Positions 53,990 to 64,000 of a stretch of 64,000 nucleotides of DNA are shown here, in pieces. The translations under genes and the position numbers were made by a program. This stretch comes from Adineta steineri (lineage: Eukaryota; Rotifera; Eurotatoria; Adinetida; Adinetidae), in the NCBI GenBank assembly GCA_905250115.1, contig CAJNOI010000046.1, positions 359,587 to 423,586 of the forward strand, read 5' to 3'. Below the pieces are notes generated by a model that had not been told where the DNA came from, made no database searches, and saw only the letters and a list, made by a program, of their open reading frames with translations. The first letter of the stretch is position 1; each line of letters begins with the position of its first letter.

Positions 53990-54955
53990 ATGGCTCGATT
54001 AATTTTGATTACTTGTACAATGATTGTAGCATTTGTACACATGGGTTCAGCTACAACACCAATAAATGTTATTCAACAAGATTGTACAACTTTAGCAAAC
54101 AATATGCAAACCGCTGATACTGCAACAAAAAATGCTTGTGATGCTAAAGTTATTGATCTTGGAAAATATAAAGACACAACAAATATAACTAATTTATTAA
54201 ATAATCTTACCTCGAATATTAATACTCTTATTCCTGCACTTAATTTGGCTACAAATAACGCTCTTGTACAATCTCTTCAAACTATTTCTACTGCGATTGC
54301 AGCAATTGTACAAGCTGCTATTGGTTTAATCCCATTCTTAACCGGTATTAGTACTGACCTTGCTGGTATTCTTCAAAGTATTAGTACACTTCTGGCAATA
54401 GTTGTGGGATTAACTGGTGCAACTCTTACTTCTCTCACCACTTCGTTAAAATCAACAGTACAAAAATCATTAGTAAGTAACATAAATATTGCTTTTCATT
54501 TTTAATCCAAAAATAAAAAATCTTATCCATTATAGCAAGAAGTATTGAAGCTTGCTGATGATCTTCTTTCTAATGTTGGAAGTATGGTTTTTACGCAAGT
54601 TGGTAATATAAAGAATGCATTAGCAGCAATACTCAATGTTGTTTCAAACGAAATTCTTCCACAAGTTGTTGGTTTAACTGGTGATGTTGCTGGTCTTGTT
54701 GTAAATGTGTTAGCTCTACTTTGTCAACTTCAATTCGAGATTACTAATTTAACAAATGATATTCTTCAGGATGTATTCTTTTTATTGGAATCAGTAATAA
54801 CTTCAGTTGAAAATACAGTGACTCCAGTTATTACAACATTGACTGATACATTAGGTGCAATCGAAGGATGTGCTACATGTCTGAATACAGATCTGGGTAT
54901 AAATTTATTAGGTGCTTTAACACGTCGACGTCGTTCAATTAAACAACTTGTCTAG
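53990..54955 (+). CDS. Secreted helical protein, tandem paralogue 1
   Basis: Two exons, 53990-54472 and 54536-54955, join in phase 0 to 300 residues. A signal peptide (about 1-21, MARLILITCTMIVAFVHMGS) precedes the mature chain. The mature protein has an N-terminal Cys pair (QQDC, KNAC) and sequons in TNITNLLNNLT. Long amphipathic or hydrophobic helices rich in Leu, Ile, Ala, Thr and Ser then follow (SLQTISTAIAAIVQAAIGLI, ILPQVVGLTGDVAGLVVNVL). Near the end is GCATC, then a basic RRRRSIKQLV terminus that could be cleaved by a furin-type protease. No family is recognised. Its paralogue 3.4 kb downstream has the same length and the same exon boundary. A lipid-binding or structural extracellular role is possible but unproven. 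Confidence 0.85.
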
Positions 54956-55244
54956 AAGACATCATTTAATAAAAGACTAAATAAATCAAATTTTCTTTTT
55001 TCAATTGTATATATTTCATACAGATTGTTCTCCTTTTTTTCGTTTTTATTTTTTGTCATATGAAGTTTTATTTTTCATTTAATTCCATGAATAAACAAGC
55101 ATAAATGAAAAAAGTATATTTCAATAATATGAAATTTAGTTTAGATATTGAATTGATTTGTTTGACAGTAGAGCTTCAGATCCATTATCCATCTTTTCAT
55201 TCAAATGAGCTCAATATATGAAGCAACATTTTTTTGAATATATA

Positions 55245-55577
55245 ATAGAGTGCAAAAATAATTGTCAATAGATTTTTTTAAAGTTCTTCTCGTAGAAGTA
55301 TGAAATATTAAGACTTTTTTATGTTGTTATATTACATAGACACTATACTGTATAACTACATTAATCATTAGAATTTCTACGTTTGCTGTAAATTTATAGA
55401 AGACAATAACCTAACGTCCTTGGAAGCAATTAAAAACTTTACAGGTTGCCTCACTAAATTCAAAAAGTAGTATCCAACGCTTGCAGATAACTACAGAAAA
55501 ATTGCGCAAAGAATGTACGAAACACCGTCAAAAACAATGTCTATATACCAAACGGCAATTTGTTTTGCACTCTACTG
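55245..55577. mobile_element. Non-autonomous Tc1/mariner-like insert
   Basis: Terminal inverted repeats: left ATAGAGTGCAAAAATAATTG, right (as reverse complement) CAGTAGAGTGCAAAACAAAT. Both ends are flanked by TA. Unit 2 lacks this ~333-bp segment: at about 58580 TATATATAGTTTCCACTCTC runs straight through where unit 1 is interrupted, giving an empty site. No transposase frame is seen. Confidence 0.75.
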
Positions 55578-57265
55578 TATATAGTTCCTACTCTCAGAAC
55601 TGATATGGACCTATCACATTCCCAGTTAATAAAGGTAACGTATATTACATACAGTCTCAATTCTATGAGTATAGACAAATTCTGTTTCCAGATTTTGTAT
55701 TTCTCAATTGTTTTTTCAATATAATATGGTATCTAATATGCATACAATAATGTTTATATACTTGCGAAGCTAATGTCATCTAACGTCAAATCATTATTGT
55801 AGTCAATACTATATAATCTTTGCCACTGGTGTGCTGTCTATAACACGCCTTCATTGTTTTCTTTTTTGGTGTTTTTTTATCTATTCGTTGCTTAGTAAGA
55901 AAATAAAAATGACTGTTCTCTTTCTTCAATAGTGAATTACTGATCGATTTAATTTCTGTATATTCTACATATATATTTTTCGTCTTACAATATTGGTAGT
56001 AATTATCATATTCTACAAAAAAATACTGATATTATCTATAATAAAGCAAATGATATTTTAAAGCAGTTATGAAACTTGAGTTATTTTGAAATAATGGATG
56101 AATTACCATTATTGTAAGTTAAATTAGACCAATCTACTATGTTTTGTATATTGACAAACAATTCTATTTGTCACAATCTGAAACGATCCTTTTTTACAAA
56201 AAATGTATCAAAAAAAAGTTATTCTAATTATGATGGTAAATTAATAAACATGTGTAAATCAGCATTCATATTCTATACTACTTGTTATCAATGTATTGTA
56301 TTCGTAATGAATGATATATACTGACACAAAATTTTAGACGAAGATCGTGTCAACTTTCAACTTGTCTTCCCAAAAACACCCGTAAGAATAAAAACTTCTA
56401 CCGTTTTTTATACCTCTTAAAAAATATTTCAATACATTCTGGAATCTAACAATAAAGATAAACACCGCTTATACTATGCATAGAAAAAATACTTGCCAGT
56501 TCATGAATAATTTTAAAATCATGATAAATTACATAGTTGATACAAAAAGATATATGACTAATATATAAATAAGTACATTGTAAAATATGTAATGGGATAC
56601 ATAGTCAAACGTCGAAATACAATATACAAAAATTATCTAACATTTAACAGAATTATTAAATGATTTAAATATAAAAACAATTCTATTTCACTCAATTTAA
56701 TAGATACTACAACCTATTACATATTTTTTTCAGTAGCTTTTTCCTGTTAAATAAAGATTTTTAAATAATAGAACTTGAATACTTAACTAAAAATCAAACA
56801 AAAGACATATAGTATTTCAGTATGTTAACTAGTTTTGTGCAGTATGAAAATAAATTCTTCCTAAATTGAATGTTTTATGAGCATTGTATCATCATTTTTT
56901 TGTTTTATGAAATGATGTGGAGTGCACAATATGTTTACCAATAGTTAACTGGTAAATAAAAGTAGACACGAAGAATAAATCATAGAATGATGAAAGTAAA
57001 ATAAAGAATAATTTCACGTTTTTGATTGTAACTCAGGTAAATAAGGTAACGTCAATAGAGTAGCAAAACTAAAAACGAGTAATTTGTTTTTCTTTCTAGA
57101 TAGATATTACACTTCAATAGTTATTTACTCATTTACTTATATGACTGGCTTGCTTGAGTATAAACGAACGAAAATATTTTTGTCAACTTTATTCATGACA
57201 GTTTGACGTCGACTAGGCTTCAAACGTTATCGAGATAATAATAGTATCCTTTTGTATCGATATAC

Positions 57266-57273
57266 TATAAAAG
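57266..57273 (+). promoter_or_regulatory. TATA box of secreted-protein gene 2
   Basis: TATAAAAG, again exactly 90 bases before the ATG. TGACGTCG lies 62 bases upstream of it. Confidence 0.75.
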
Positions 57274-57355
57274 CTGATAGTATTTTTGCATTAAATTGGC
57301 AATTGGTCTTATTTATTCATTCTTCAATATCATCATATCAACAATTCAAATAGTT

Positions 57356-58321
57356 ATGGTTCGATTAGTTCTGATTATTTGTATTATGATTGCAGCATTT
57401 GTACACATGAGTTCAGCTACGACACGAATAGATGTTATAAAACAAGATTGTTCAACTTTAGCAGATAATATGGAATGTGCTAATAATGAAACAAAAAATG
57501 CTTGTGATGCTAAAGCTATTGATTTGGAAAAATATAATGACACAACTCAAATAACCAACGTATTAAATAATCTTACTTCGAAGAATAGCGATCTTATTTC
57601 TGCACTCAAATTAACTACAGAAAACTCTCTTGCACAATCTCTTCAAACTATTTCTGTCGCCATTGCAGCAATCGTACAAGCTACTGTTCGTTTAATCCCA
57701 TTCTTAATCGATACAAGTAGTAATCTTGCTGGTATTGTTTTCAGTATGAAAAGTCTTAAGGAAATAATTTTGAAATTAACTAGTACGACTCTTACTTCTC
57801 TTACTACTTCGTTAAAATTAACACTACGAAAATCAGTGGTAAGTATCATAAAGAGTTCTTTTCTTTTGTAATTTAAAAATAAAACATTTTACTCATTATA
57901 GCAAGAAGTAATGAAGCTTGGTGATAATCTTCTTTATAGTATTTCAGATACGGTTTCTACACAAATAGCTAATATTAAGAAAGCATTTGGAAATATACTC
58001 GACGATATTTTTCAAAAAATTCTTCCACAAGTTGCTAATTTACCTGGTGCTATTTCTTTTCTTGTTACAACTGTATTTGCTCTGCTTCTTCGACTTCAAT
58101 ACTTGATCAATAACTACACAAATGATATTCGTGATGATGTATTCTTTTTATTGATATCAGTAATAGCTTCACTTGAAGATAAAATGAATCCGATTATTAC
58201 AATATTAACCGATACATTAAGTGCAGTTCAAGGATGTGATACATGTCTGAACACAGCTATGAATCCAAATTCATATAGTACTATGACACGTCGGCGTCGT
58301 TCAATTAAACAACTTGTCTAG
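57356..58321 (+). CDS. Secreted helical protein, tandem paralogue 2
   Basis: Two exons, 57356-57838 and 57902-58321, join in phase 0 to 300 residues, the same exon lengths (483 and 420) as paralogue 1. The ATG giving MVRLVLIICIMIAAFVHMSS is used; the open frame extends further 5' but has no upstream ATG. The signal peptide, the KQDC/KNAC Cys pair, NNLTS sequon, helical core, GCDTC motif and RRRRSIKQLV end are all kept. An extra Cys appears (NMEC), and the Cys of LLCQL in paralogue 1 is Leu here. The frame is intact although many residues differ, so both copies seem to be under selection. Function unknown. Confidence 0.85.
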
Positions 58322-58946
58322 AAGATATCATTTAATAATAGGCTAAATAAATCAGATTTTCATTTTTCTGTTGTGTATATTCTAAATTGCTCTTCTTTTT
58401 CTCGCTTTAGTTTTTTATTTTGATTTCATCAACAAACAAGCATAAATGAAAAAAAGTATTTTTGAACAATATGAAATTTAGTTTAGATAGTGAATTGATT
58501 TCTTTGATAGTTGAGCTTCGGATCGATTATCTATTTTTTTCATTCAAATCAGCGCAATATGTGAACCAATATGTTTTTAAATATATATAGTTTCCACTCT
58601 CAGACCTGATATGGAACTATCATGTTTCTCATTAATAAGAATGATCTACATCACAGATGATCTTAGTTTTATGAGTTGTAGGCAAGTTCTGCTTGCATAT
58701 TTTGTATTTCTCAAGTACTTTTTCGATATAATATGCATATACAATAATATTTACATATTTGGTAAACTAATGCCATCTATCGTCAAATCGTTGTAACCAA
58801 TACTATACAATTGTCACTAGTGTGCTGTCTATAACACGTTTCCATTGTTCTCTTTTTTGGTGTTTTTCAAATAATTCGTATTCTGTAGTTTTCATACAGT
58901 ATCTATTCATTGTTTAGTAAGAAAAAAGTTTTCTACTATTATTATT
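58322..58946. other. Spacer between paralogue 2 and ANP32
   Basis: Matches 54956-55900 of unit 1 without the Tc1-like insert. It contains AATAAA signals just after the paralogue stop and the 5' flank of ANP32. Confidence 0.65.
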
Positions 58947-60287
58947 ATGTCTGAACAAAATGCCCAAGATGAAAATAGTGTTGCTACAGAACAAAATTCA
59001 ATGGTACAACGTATATCACTTGAAGTAAAACGTCGTGAACCAAGTTCAGTAAGTAATAATTATTTATTAAAACTTTATAACATCTAATTTTTTCTTAAAA
59101 GATTAATGAACTTGTATTAGATAATTGTGCACGTTGTTATTCTATCCAAGGTTTAACAGATGAATTCTGTAATTTACGTGTCCTTTCAATAATAAATGTT
59201 GGCCTTCAATCACTTGCGAAATTTCCATCATTACCTAAACTTCGAAAAGTATTATATTCCAATATCTATTGACTATAATTTATATTTGAATCTTTATTCT
59301 AGTTATATCTTAGTGATAATCGTTTAAGTTCAGGATTGGAAAACCTTGAAGGTTGTTCAAGTTTAATTTTACTTGTACTTGCTGGAAATAAATTTAAATC
59401 AATTGATGAACTTAAACCATTAGTATGAGATATTAATTTTGTTTTTATGAATTATAATTAAAATATTCTTTTCATCAATAGATTAAATTATCAAAATTAT
59501 CAATTTTGGATTTAATGAATTGTGAAGTTACATCTATCGATGGTTATCGAGAAACTATGTTTAATATGTTAACACAATTAAAATTTTTAGATAATGCTGA
59601 TAAAGAGGGTGGTAAGAAACTGAAGAAATTTTATTTTTCTTCTTTATTTTATTTTTAAAATTTAGTGGAAAAGTATAGTGATGATGAAGATGATGACGAT
59701 GAAGAAGAAGAAGGAAATGAAAATGGTGCATCGGATGATGGTAAATAAAATTTATTTTTTAAAAGAAAATAAATCATTTGTTTTTTTTCTAGAAGATAAT
59801 GATGAAGAAGATGAATATGAAGAGGTAAGAAAATACGTAGAGAAATATTTTTTATTAGCTGAGTCTAAAAATTTTGAATTCGATTGATTCTTAATATTAT
59901 GAGATTCTCGACAAATAATTTACTATTATAGGAAGATCATAAAACTGGTTTGAAAGCATTGTATAACGGCACGTTTGAAGAAGGTGATGATGATGATGAA
60001 GAAAGTTATGAAGGCAATGAAGAGGAAGAAGATGAAGAATCCGGTTAGTTTATTTCGAAAGTTTTAGTAAAAAAATAAATTGATTATTTTTAGATGAAGA
60101 TGATGATTTATCTGAAGGTGGTGATGTTTCAGCAAATCCAGTTGAAGGTAAATGTTACTTTTATTTTTCTCGCCCATTTTTTATTTATTATTCTTGTTGT
60201 TTAGAAACTGCAAAAGGTGAAAAACGTAAACGTGCCATAGATACTACAGAAGAAAATGATACTGATGGTCCACCACAAAAAATCTAA
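58947..60287 (+). CDS. ANP32: Acidic leucine-rich nuclear phosphoprotein 32 family
   Basis: Nine exons join in phase to 284 residues: 58947-59048, 59102-59248, 59303-59422, 59482-59611, 59666-59740, 59793-59824, 59932-60043, 60094-60147 and 60205-60287. The first part has the family's leucine-rich repeats: SLEVKRREPSSINELVLDN, GLTDEFCNLRVLSIINVGL, LYLSDNRLSSGLENLEGCS and LDLMNCEVTSIDGYRETMF. A cap segment FLDNADKEG follows, then a long Asp/Glu tail and a KRKR nuclear signal near the C-terminus. There is a short extra N-terminal stretch (about 20 residues) before the usual start. Members act in nuclear processes such as PP2A inhibition, histone binding and mRNA export. It is the first gene of a tight plus-strand run. 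Confidence 0.94.
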
Positions 60288-60516
60288 ACATTCTAAGAAA
60301 AAAAAACAAATTGACGTATTTATGTTTATATTGTATAGAAAGATCAACTATATTTTCATCTTTATTTACAACAATAAGATAGTTATTCATATTCTCTTTC
60401 GATCTTCTAAAGATCTTTTTTTTCTATATATGTATTTTCTTATTCATCATCAAATAAATGAATATTCAGAAAAGAAAATAATATGATATATATATATAAT
60501 CTATTATATATTCTAG

Positions 60517-61549
60517 ATGACTGATATAACAAAAATCTTTCGTGCTATTATTAAAGCACAACAAGCTTCTAATCGTGATTTGAATAGATCTCCAAGGACA
60601 CCCTCAAGATGGTCAACAGGATTTTTATCACGTGCAAAAACTATTCTTAATGATATTATAAAATTAAAATATCTTTTACTTGAATCTCGTACAAATTATT
60701 TAAGTCCATTTTATCTTTTATCAACAACAAATAAAATAATGAATGATGAACAACGTCTAGAATTTGAACGTAATATTGAAAAACAAATAATACGTTGTCG
60801 AGATGATTTAGAACAATTAAAATCATCTATTGGATTAATTTGTTTTGAAGGACAACGACGTTCTCATTGTGAATTAGTTTATGCTTATTTAGAACGTGAT
60901 CTTGTTCAATGTACAAAAATTTATAGTGAACAAAAATGTTTACGTTATAAACGTGAAACTGAAAGAAAAAAAATTGGACGACTTGATAATGATGTATATC
61001 GTACTATTTTAAATTTTGAAAGAAAAAATACTCGAAAGCTAACTGAAACATCGACAGAGAATGTTACTACTACTGAAAATAGGTATAAATCTTTTTTTTA
61101 ATATATTATTAAATTTAAATGTTGAATTTAGTCCAAGTACTATGGTGACTGTTCCAACTTCTTATGATCATTATAATCATAATGAAAATGATGAAGAAAT
61201 TCAAATTCCATCACCAGTACCAACTGGTAGTGAACTTCGTCAATTACAAATTGAAAATGATCAATTATATCATGATGTTGCTCAACGTAGTGAAGAAATT
61301 CATGCAATATCAACACAAGTTGTCGAAATAGCTCAGTTACAGAATGAACTATTTGATAATATATTTGGTCAAAAAGATCTTATTGAACAAGTAGATAATG
61401 CAGCTGTAGTTACTAATGATGATTTAGCTGCAGCTATTATACATATTCGTGATGCTGTACGAAATACAGCACAAATGCGTCATTGGGTGATATTCTTTTT
61501 ACTTGTTATGATTTTTTCACTTCTCTTTCTCGATTGGTATAATGTATAA
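60517..61549 (+). CDS. STX18: Syntaxin-18, ER Qa-SNARE
   Basis: Two exons, 60517-61082 and 61132-61549, join in phase to 327 residues. The N-terminus MTDITKIFRAIIKAQQASNR and the block FLSRAKTILNDIIKLKYLLL match the syntaxin-18 N-terminal domain, followed by VYAYLERDLVQCTKIYSEQK. The SNARE motif runs from about LRQLQIENDQLYHDVAQRSE to about residue 292; the central layer Gln is kept (FGQKDLIEQV). A C-terminal anchor ends FSLLFLDWYNV, which is diagnostic. It works in Golgi-to-ER retrograde fusion with the Dsl1/NRZ tether. The ATG directly follows TATATTCTAG, so the 5' end is probably made by splicing, cis or trans. It lies 230 bases after ANP32. Confidence 0.95.
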
Positions 61550-61673
61550 AAAAAAAAGTAAAAAAATTATACCTAGTCAAACCAGTCTTCTTTTTTTTAT
61601 TTAAAAACAAGAAAACAGTTTTATTCTATGCAATAATATTCTCAAAATAAACAGTGTTTTTTTCTTCTTCTAG

Positions 61674-63428
61674 ATGTCCGATACGAGTACGAGTGATAGT
61701 GATGTTGAAGATAATATAGAAGAAGAATCATTACCAATATCATTTCATGTAAATATAATTCATGGTCTTAAAAGTGTATCATGTTTAACATTAGATACAA
61801 ATGGTATTCGAATGATTACTGGTGGACATGATGAAAATATGAAAATGTTCGATTTTTCATCGATGGATAAAAATTTTCAACCATTTCGAACTATTCAACC
61901 ATGTCGTGGACGATTATTACGAGCTATTGAATATAGTCCTAATAATGATATGATACTTGTTATACCAGGAGATTGTCAAGCAATTGTGGTCAATCGAGAA
62001 GGTAAAATACTATCAATAATTCAAAATCTTTAGAATTTAATTACTAACTATTTCAAAATAAAACCATCTGAAGAGTGTGGGTGTGATTATTCTCTTTAAA
62101 CGAAGAAGCGACTCCCATACCTACACCCACACTCTCTAGTTACGTTTTTTCAACAGTGATAACCGCAGTTCTCCACAATAGTTTCTGTGTCTAAAGTTAT
62201 TGAATTAATCATCTAATATAACATAAATACAATGTATTTCATTATTTTAGCTTCGGGAAAACATATTATCTACAAAAGTGTACTTGGTGATATGTATGTA
62301 ACTGATATGAATCGTACAAAAGGTCATAAATCATTATTAAATTATGGTTGTTGGAATCCATCATTAAATTCTCAAGAATTTATGACTTGTGCTGATGATT
62401 GTACAATACGTCTTTGGTCATTGAATAAACGTGATCAACAATTACATGTTATAAGAACAAAAGGTGAATCGGGTCGTGATGTTCGAACAACAACTTGTAC
62501 ATATAATCAATCATTGTATCATAATGAAAATTCTAATTTAATTACTGCTGGTTGTGATAATGGTAGTATACTTGTATGGGATCGTCGTCGATCATTTGTT
62601 CATGTTACATTTAAATGTTCAAATGCACATTTACAAGATGAAGCTATAACATCATTAAAATGGTCATATGATAGTCAGATATTAGCATCAAGATCAATGG
62701 ATCATACACTTAAATTATGGGATATACGAAAATTTAATAAATGTTTATCATCCTACGAAAATATTCCAAATCATTTTTCAATGACTAATATATCATTTTC
62801 ACCAAATGATAAATTTTTAATAACTGGTGTATCAAAATTAAATAATTCAAATGATAATGATACGAATGGAAAATTAATAATTTTTGATCGTAATGATTTA
62901 TCAAAACCTGTAAATGAAATTTTATTTAACGATAGTGTTATTCGAACAATGTGGCATCCAAAATTAAATCAAATATTTACAACAACAAATAATGGACTTA
63001 TACGAATTTTTTATGATGAACAACGATCACCAATGGCTGGTGTTCGATTATGTCTTAATCGGAAAGAAAAAAAAGATAAATCAGCTAATGATTTTATTGC
63101 AAATATTAATCCAATTTTAACATCAGCTAGTTCGTCAGATTCTCTTAATGATACACGAGAAATATTTCCAGATAAAAAATCATTAGAAGAAGAAAAAAAA
63201 TCTTCTTCATTTCATCAGCATATTGTTCAAACATTAGTTAAATCAAATTTTAGTGAAAAAGAAGATCCTAGAGTTGAATTATTAAAACATGCTGACGAAG
63301 CTGAACGTAATCCAAAATGGATTACACCAGCATATAAATATACACAACCTAAACCTATATTTCAGCAAGAAATTGACGAAGAAGATAACGATGATATTCT
63401 ACCATTATTAAAAAAACAAAAAAAATAG
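61674..63428 (+). CDS. WDR70: WD-repeat protein 70
   Basis: Two exons, 61674-62001 and 62251-63428, join in phase to 501 residues. After an acidic N-terminus come WD repeats: VSCLTLDTNGIRMITGGHDE, KMFDFSSMDKNFQPFRTIQP (a WDR70 hallmark), SQEFMTCADDCTIRLWSL, NLITAGCDNGSILVWDRR and DSQILASRSMDHTLKLWDIR with FNK following. WHPKLNQI is near-invariant in the family. The C-terminal part EDPRVELLKHADEAERNPKW and YTQPKPIF also match. WDR70 is nuclear and linked to H2B ubiquitination and DNA-break resection. It is shorter than the human protein, mainly at the N-terminus. The ATG abuts TTCTTCTTCTAG. The single 249-bp intron holds a GT-rich hairpin. Confidence 0.95.
62072..62135. repeat. GT-rich hairpin inside WDR70 intron
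   Basis: Perfect 13-bp arms AGAGTGTGGGTGT and ACACCCACACTCT separated by 38 bases beginning GATTATTCTCTTTA. The arm composition and the loop start match the hairpin in PSMD5 intron 1. Confidence 0.85.
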
Positions 63429-63501
63429 TTTAAATATAATTCTTTGTTTTAGATAAATAAATAAATATTGTTCGTTCTTTTTCCGTTTTGAATTTATAAA
63501 A

Positions 63502-63783
63502 ATGCATATTTCTGTAACGAAATATGGTGGTGATACGGAAGAATTATTAACAGTGGAAATAGCTTCGGATTTAACGATAAGAGATTTAAAACTTGTTATT
63601 GCATCGGAATCAGATTTTGGAATAGAAGCAAACCAAATGCATCTTTATCATGATGGTAAATCATTATATTTTTATCAAAAATATAATAGATTTATCTGAA
63701 TTTTGTTTTCTTCTATCCTAGGTAAACTATTGAATGATGAAGATCAAACACTGGAACAAACGAATTTAAGAGATTATGATCTA
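63502..63783 (+). CDS. Ubiquitin-like domain protein (DDI1/2-like), 5' part
   Basis: The first exon 63502-63655 starts MHISVTKYGGDTEELLTVEI and joins in phase to an exon starting 63722 (GKLLNDEDQTLEQTNLRDYD). Together they form a ubiquitin-like fold of about 75 residues. The pattern SDLTIRDLKLVIASESDFGI, YHDGKLLNDEDQTLEQ and LRDYDLV resembles the N-terminal domain of DDI1/2 shuttle proteases, but the aspartic protease domain would lie beyond the window. The 3' limit of the second exon is uncertain. The ATG is 73 bases after the WDR70 stop, with an acceptor-like TTCTTTGTTTTAG between them, so it continues the gene run. Confidence 0.6.
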
Positions 63784-64000
63784 GTTACTTGTCAGCGAAT
63801 ATTATGTATGTCACTTTTGAGTGATTTAGTTTCGAAAATAGAAATTAACGAACTTTTACTAATTGTAAGATCTTTGTTTTCTTCTTCTATACGACAGAGT
63901 AGAATAATCAGTTCTATATCTTAAACATCAAGTTCATTAACACTAGATAAAAATGTAGCATGTTTGATAGCGAAGAATGATCATAAATATCATCTCAAAT

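Larger units (their letters stand above)
51957..55905 (+). repeat. Tandem duplication, unit 1
   Basis: Collinear with 55908-58930. Anchor matches: TTTCTTCAATAGTGA (51980 and 55920), TCAATGTATTGTATTCGTAA (52242 and 56288), TTAGTTTTGTGCAGTATGAAA-type blocks (53400 and 56828), the whole gene, and the tail GTGTGCTGTCTATAACACG (55831 and 58821). Unit 1 carries two extra segments: about 52590-53285 and the Tc1-like insert at 55245-55577. Confidence 0.9.
54956..57355. other. Spacer between the paralogues
   Basis: Holds the 3' flank of paralogue 1, the Tc1-like insert, the unit 1/unit 2 junction near 55905, and the 5' flank of paralogue 2 up to its TATA box. A small frame at 56139-56324 lies in repeated non-coding sequence. 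Confidence 0.65.
55908..58930 (+). repeat. Tandem duplication, unit 2
   Basis: Second copy of the unit at 51957-55905. It keeps promoter, gene and 3' flank, lacks both unit-1 insertions, and ends in the 5' flank of the ANP32 gene. Confidence 0.9.

Noticed and set aside
57296..57355. Upstream extension of secreted paralogue 2
   Set aside because: No ATG, and the paralogue alignment plus signal peptide place the start at 57356.

Overview
The window is AT-rich metazoan nuclear DNA. Most genes are split by very short introns (about 45-70 bp) with GT-AG borders and open in phase across every junction. The gene set (KCNQ potassium channel, TIP60/KAT5 acetyltransferase, COP9 subunit 4, PSMD5, syntaxin-18, tandem-domain tyrosine phosphatase) is animal. 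The compactness, AT-richness, frequent acceptor-like AG just upstream of start codons, and a lineage-specific intronless coiled-coil/propeller gene would fit a rotifer (bdelloid-like) or a similar compact invertebrate genome. That assignment is inference, not proof. A 100-N assembly gap lies at 15278-15377. Exon borders were placed by hand and checked by phase; most multi-exon models sum to a multiple of three.

Layout. 1.5-6.7 kb (minus): a single-pass membrane protein, an A20/AN1 zinc-finger protein, and an intronless coiled-coil/propeller protein. 8.1-13.3 kb (plus): a B-type cyclin, a secreted DUF4139-like protein, and a decayed tandem copy of that gene. 14.6-19.0 kb (minus): the 3' part of a C2H2 zinc-finger gene cut by the gap, then an ankyrin-repeat gene. 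19-24.8 kb: no gene seen. 24.9-30.1 kb (plus): a complete 12-exon KCNQ channel gene. 30.4-33.4 kb: a small unknown gene (minus) and a probable ciliary/sperm microtubule protein (plus). 33.9-45 kb (minus): tandem-domain protein tyrosine phosphatase, COPS4, PSMD5 and a coiled-coil gene; PSMD5 and COPS4 are only 57 bp apart. 45.9-51.2 kb (plus): KAT5 and the AAA ATPase AFG2A/SPATA5. 52-58.9 kb (plus): a ~4-kb tandem duplication, each unit carrying one intact secreted 300-aa protein of unknown function with TATA and GACGTC promoter elements. 58.9-64 kb (plus): a tight run ANP32, STX18, WDR70 and a ubiquitin-like (DDI-like) gene that runs off the window end.

How the genes relate. Most are unrelated housekeeping genes. 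The tight same-strand runs (PSMD5-COPS4; ANP32-STX18-WDR70-UBL), with acceptor-like AG directly before downstream ATGs, suggest polycistronic transcription resolved by spliced-leader trans-splicing. PSMD5 (26S proteasome assembly) and COPS4 (COP9 signalosome) would make a functionally coherent pair.

The most interesting unexplained items are the duplicated secreted-protein locus with its conserved promoter, a Tc1-like insertion present in only one unit, GT-rich hairpins in introns of two unrelated genes, a fold-back element between genes, and substitutions in key residues of AFG2A domain 1 and phosphatase domain 2.
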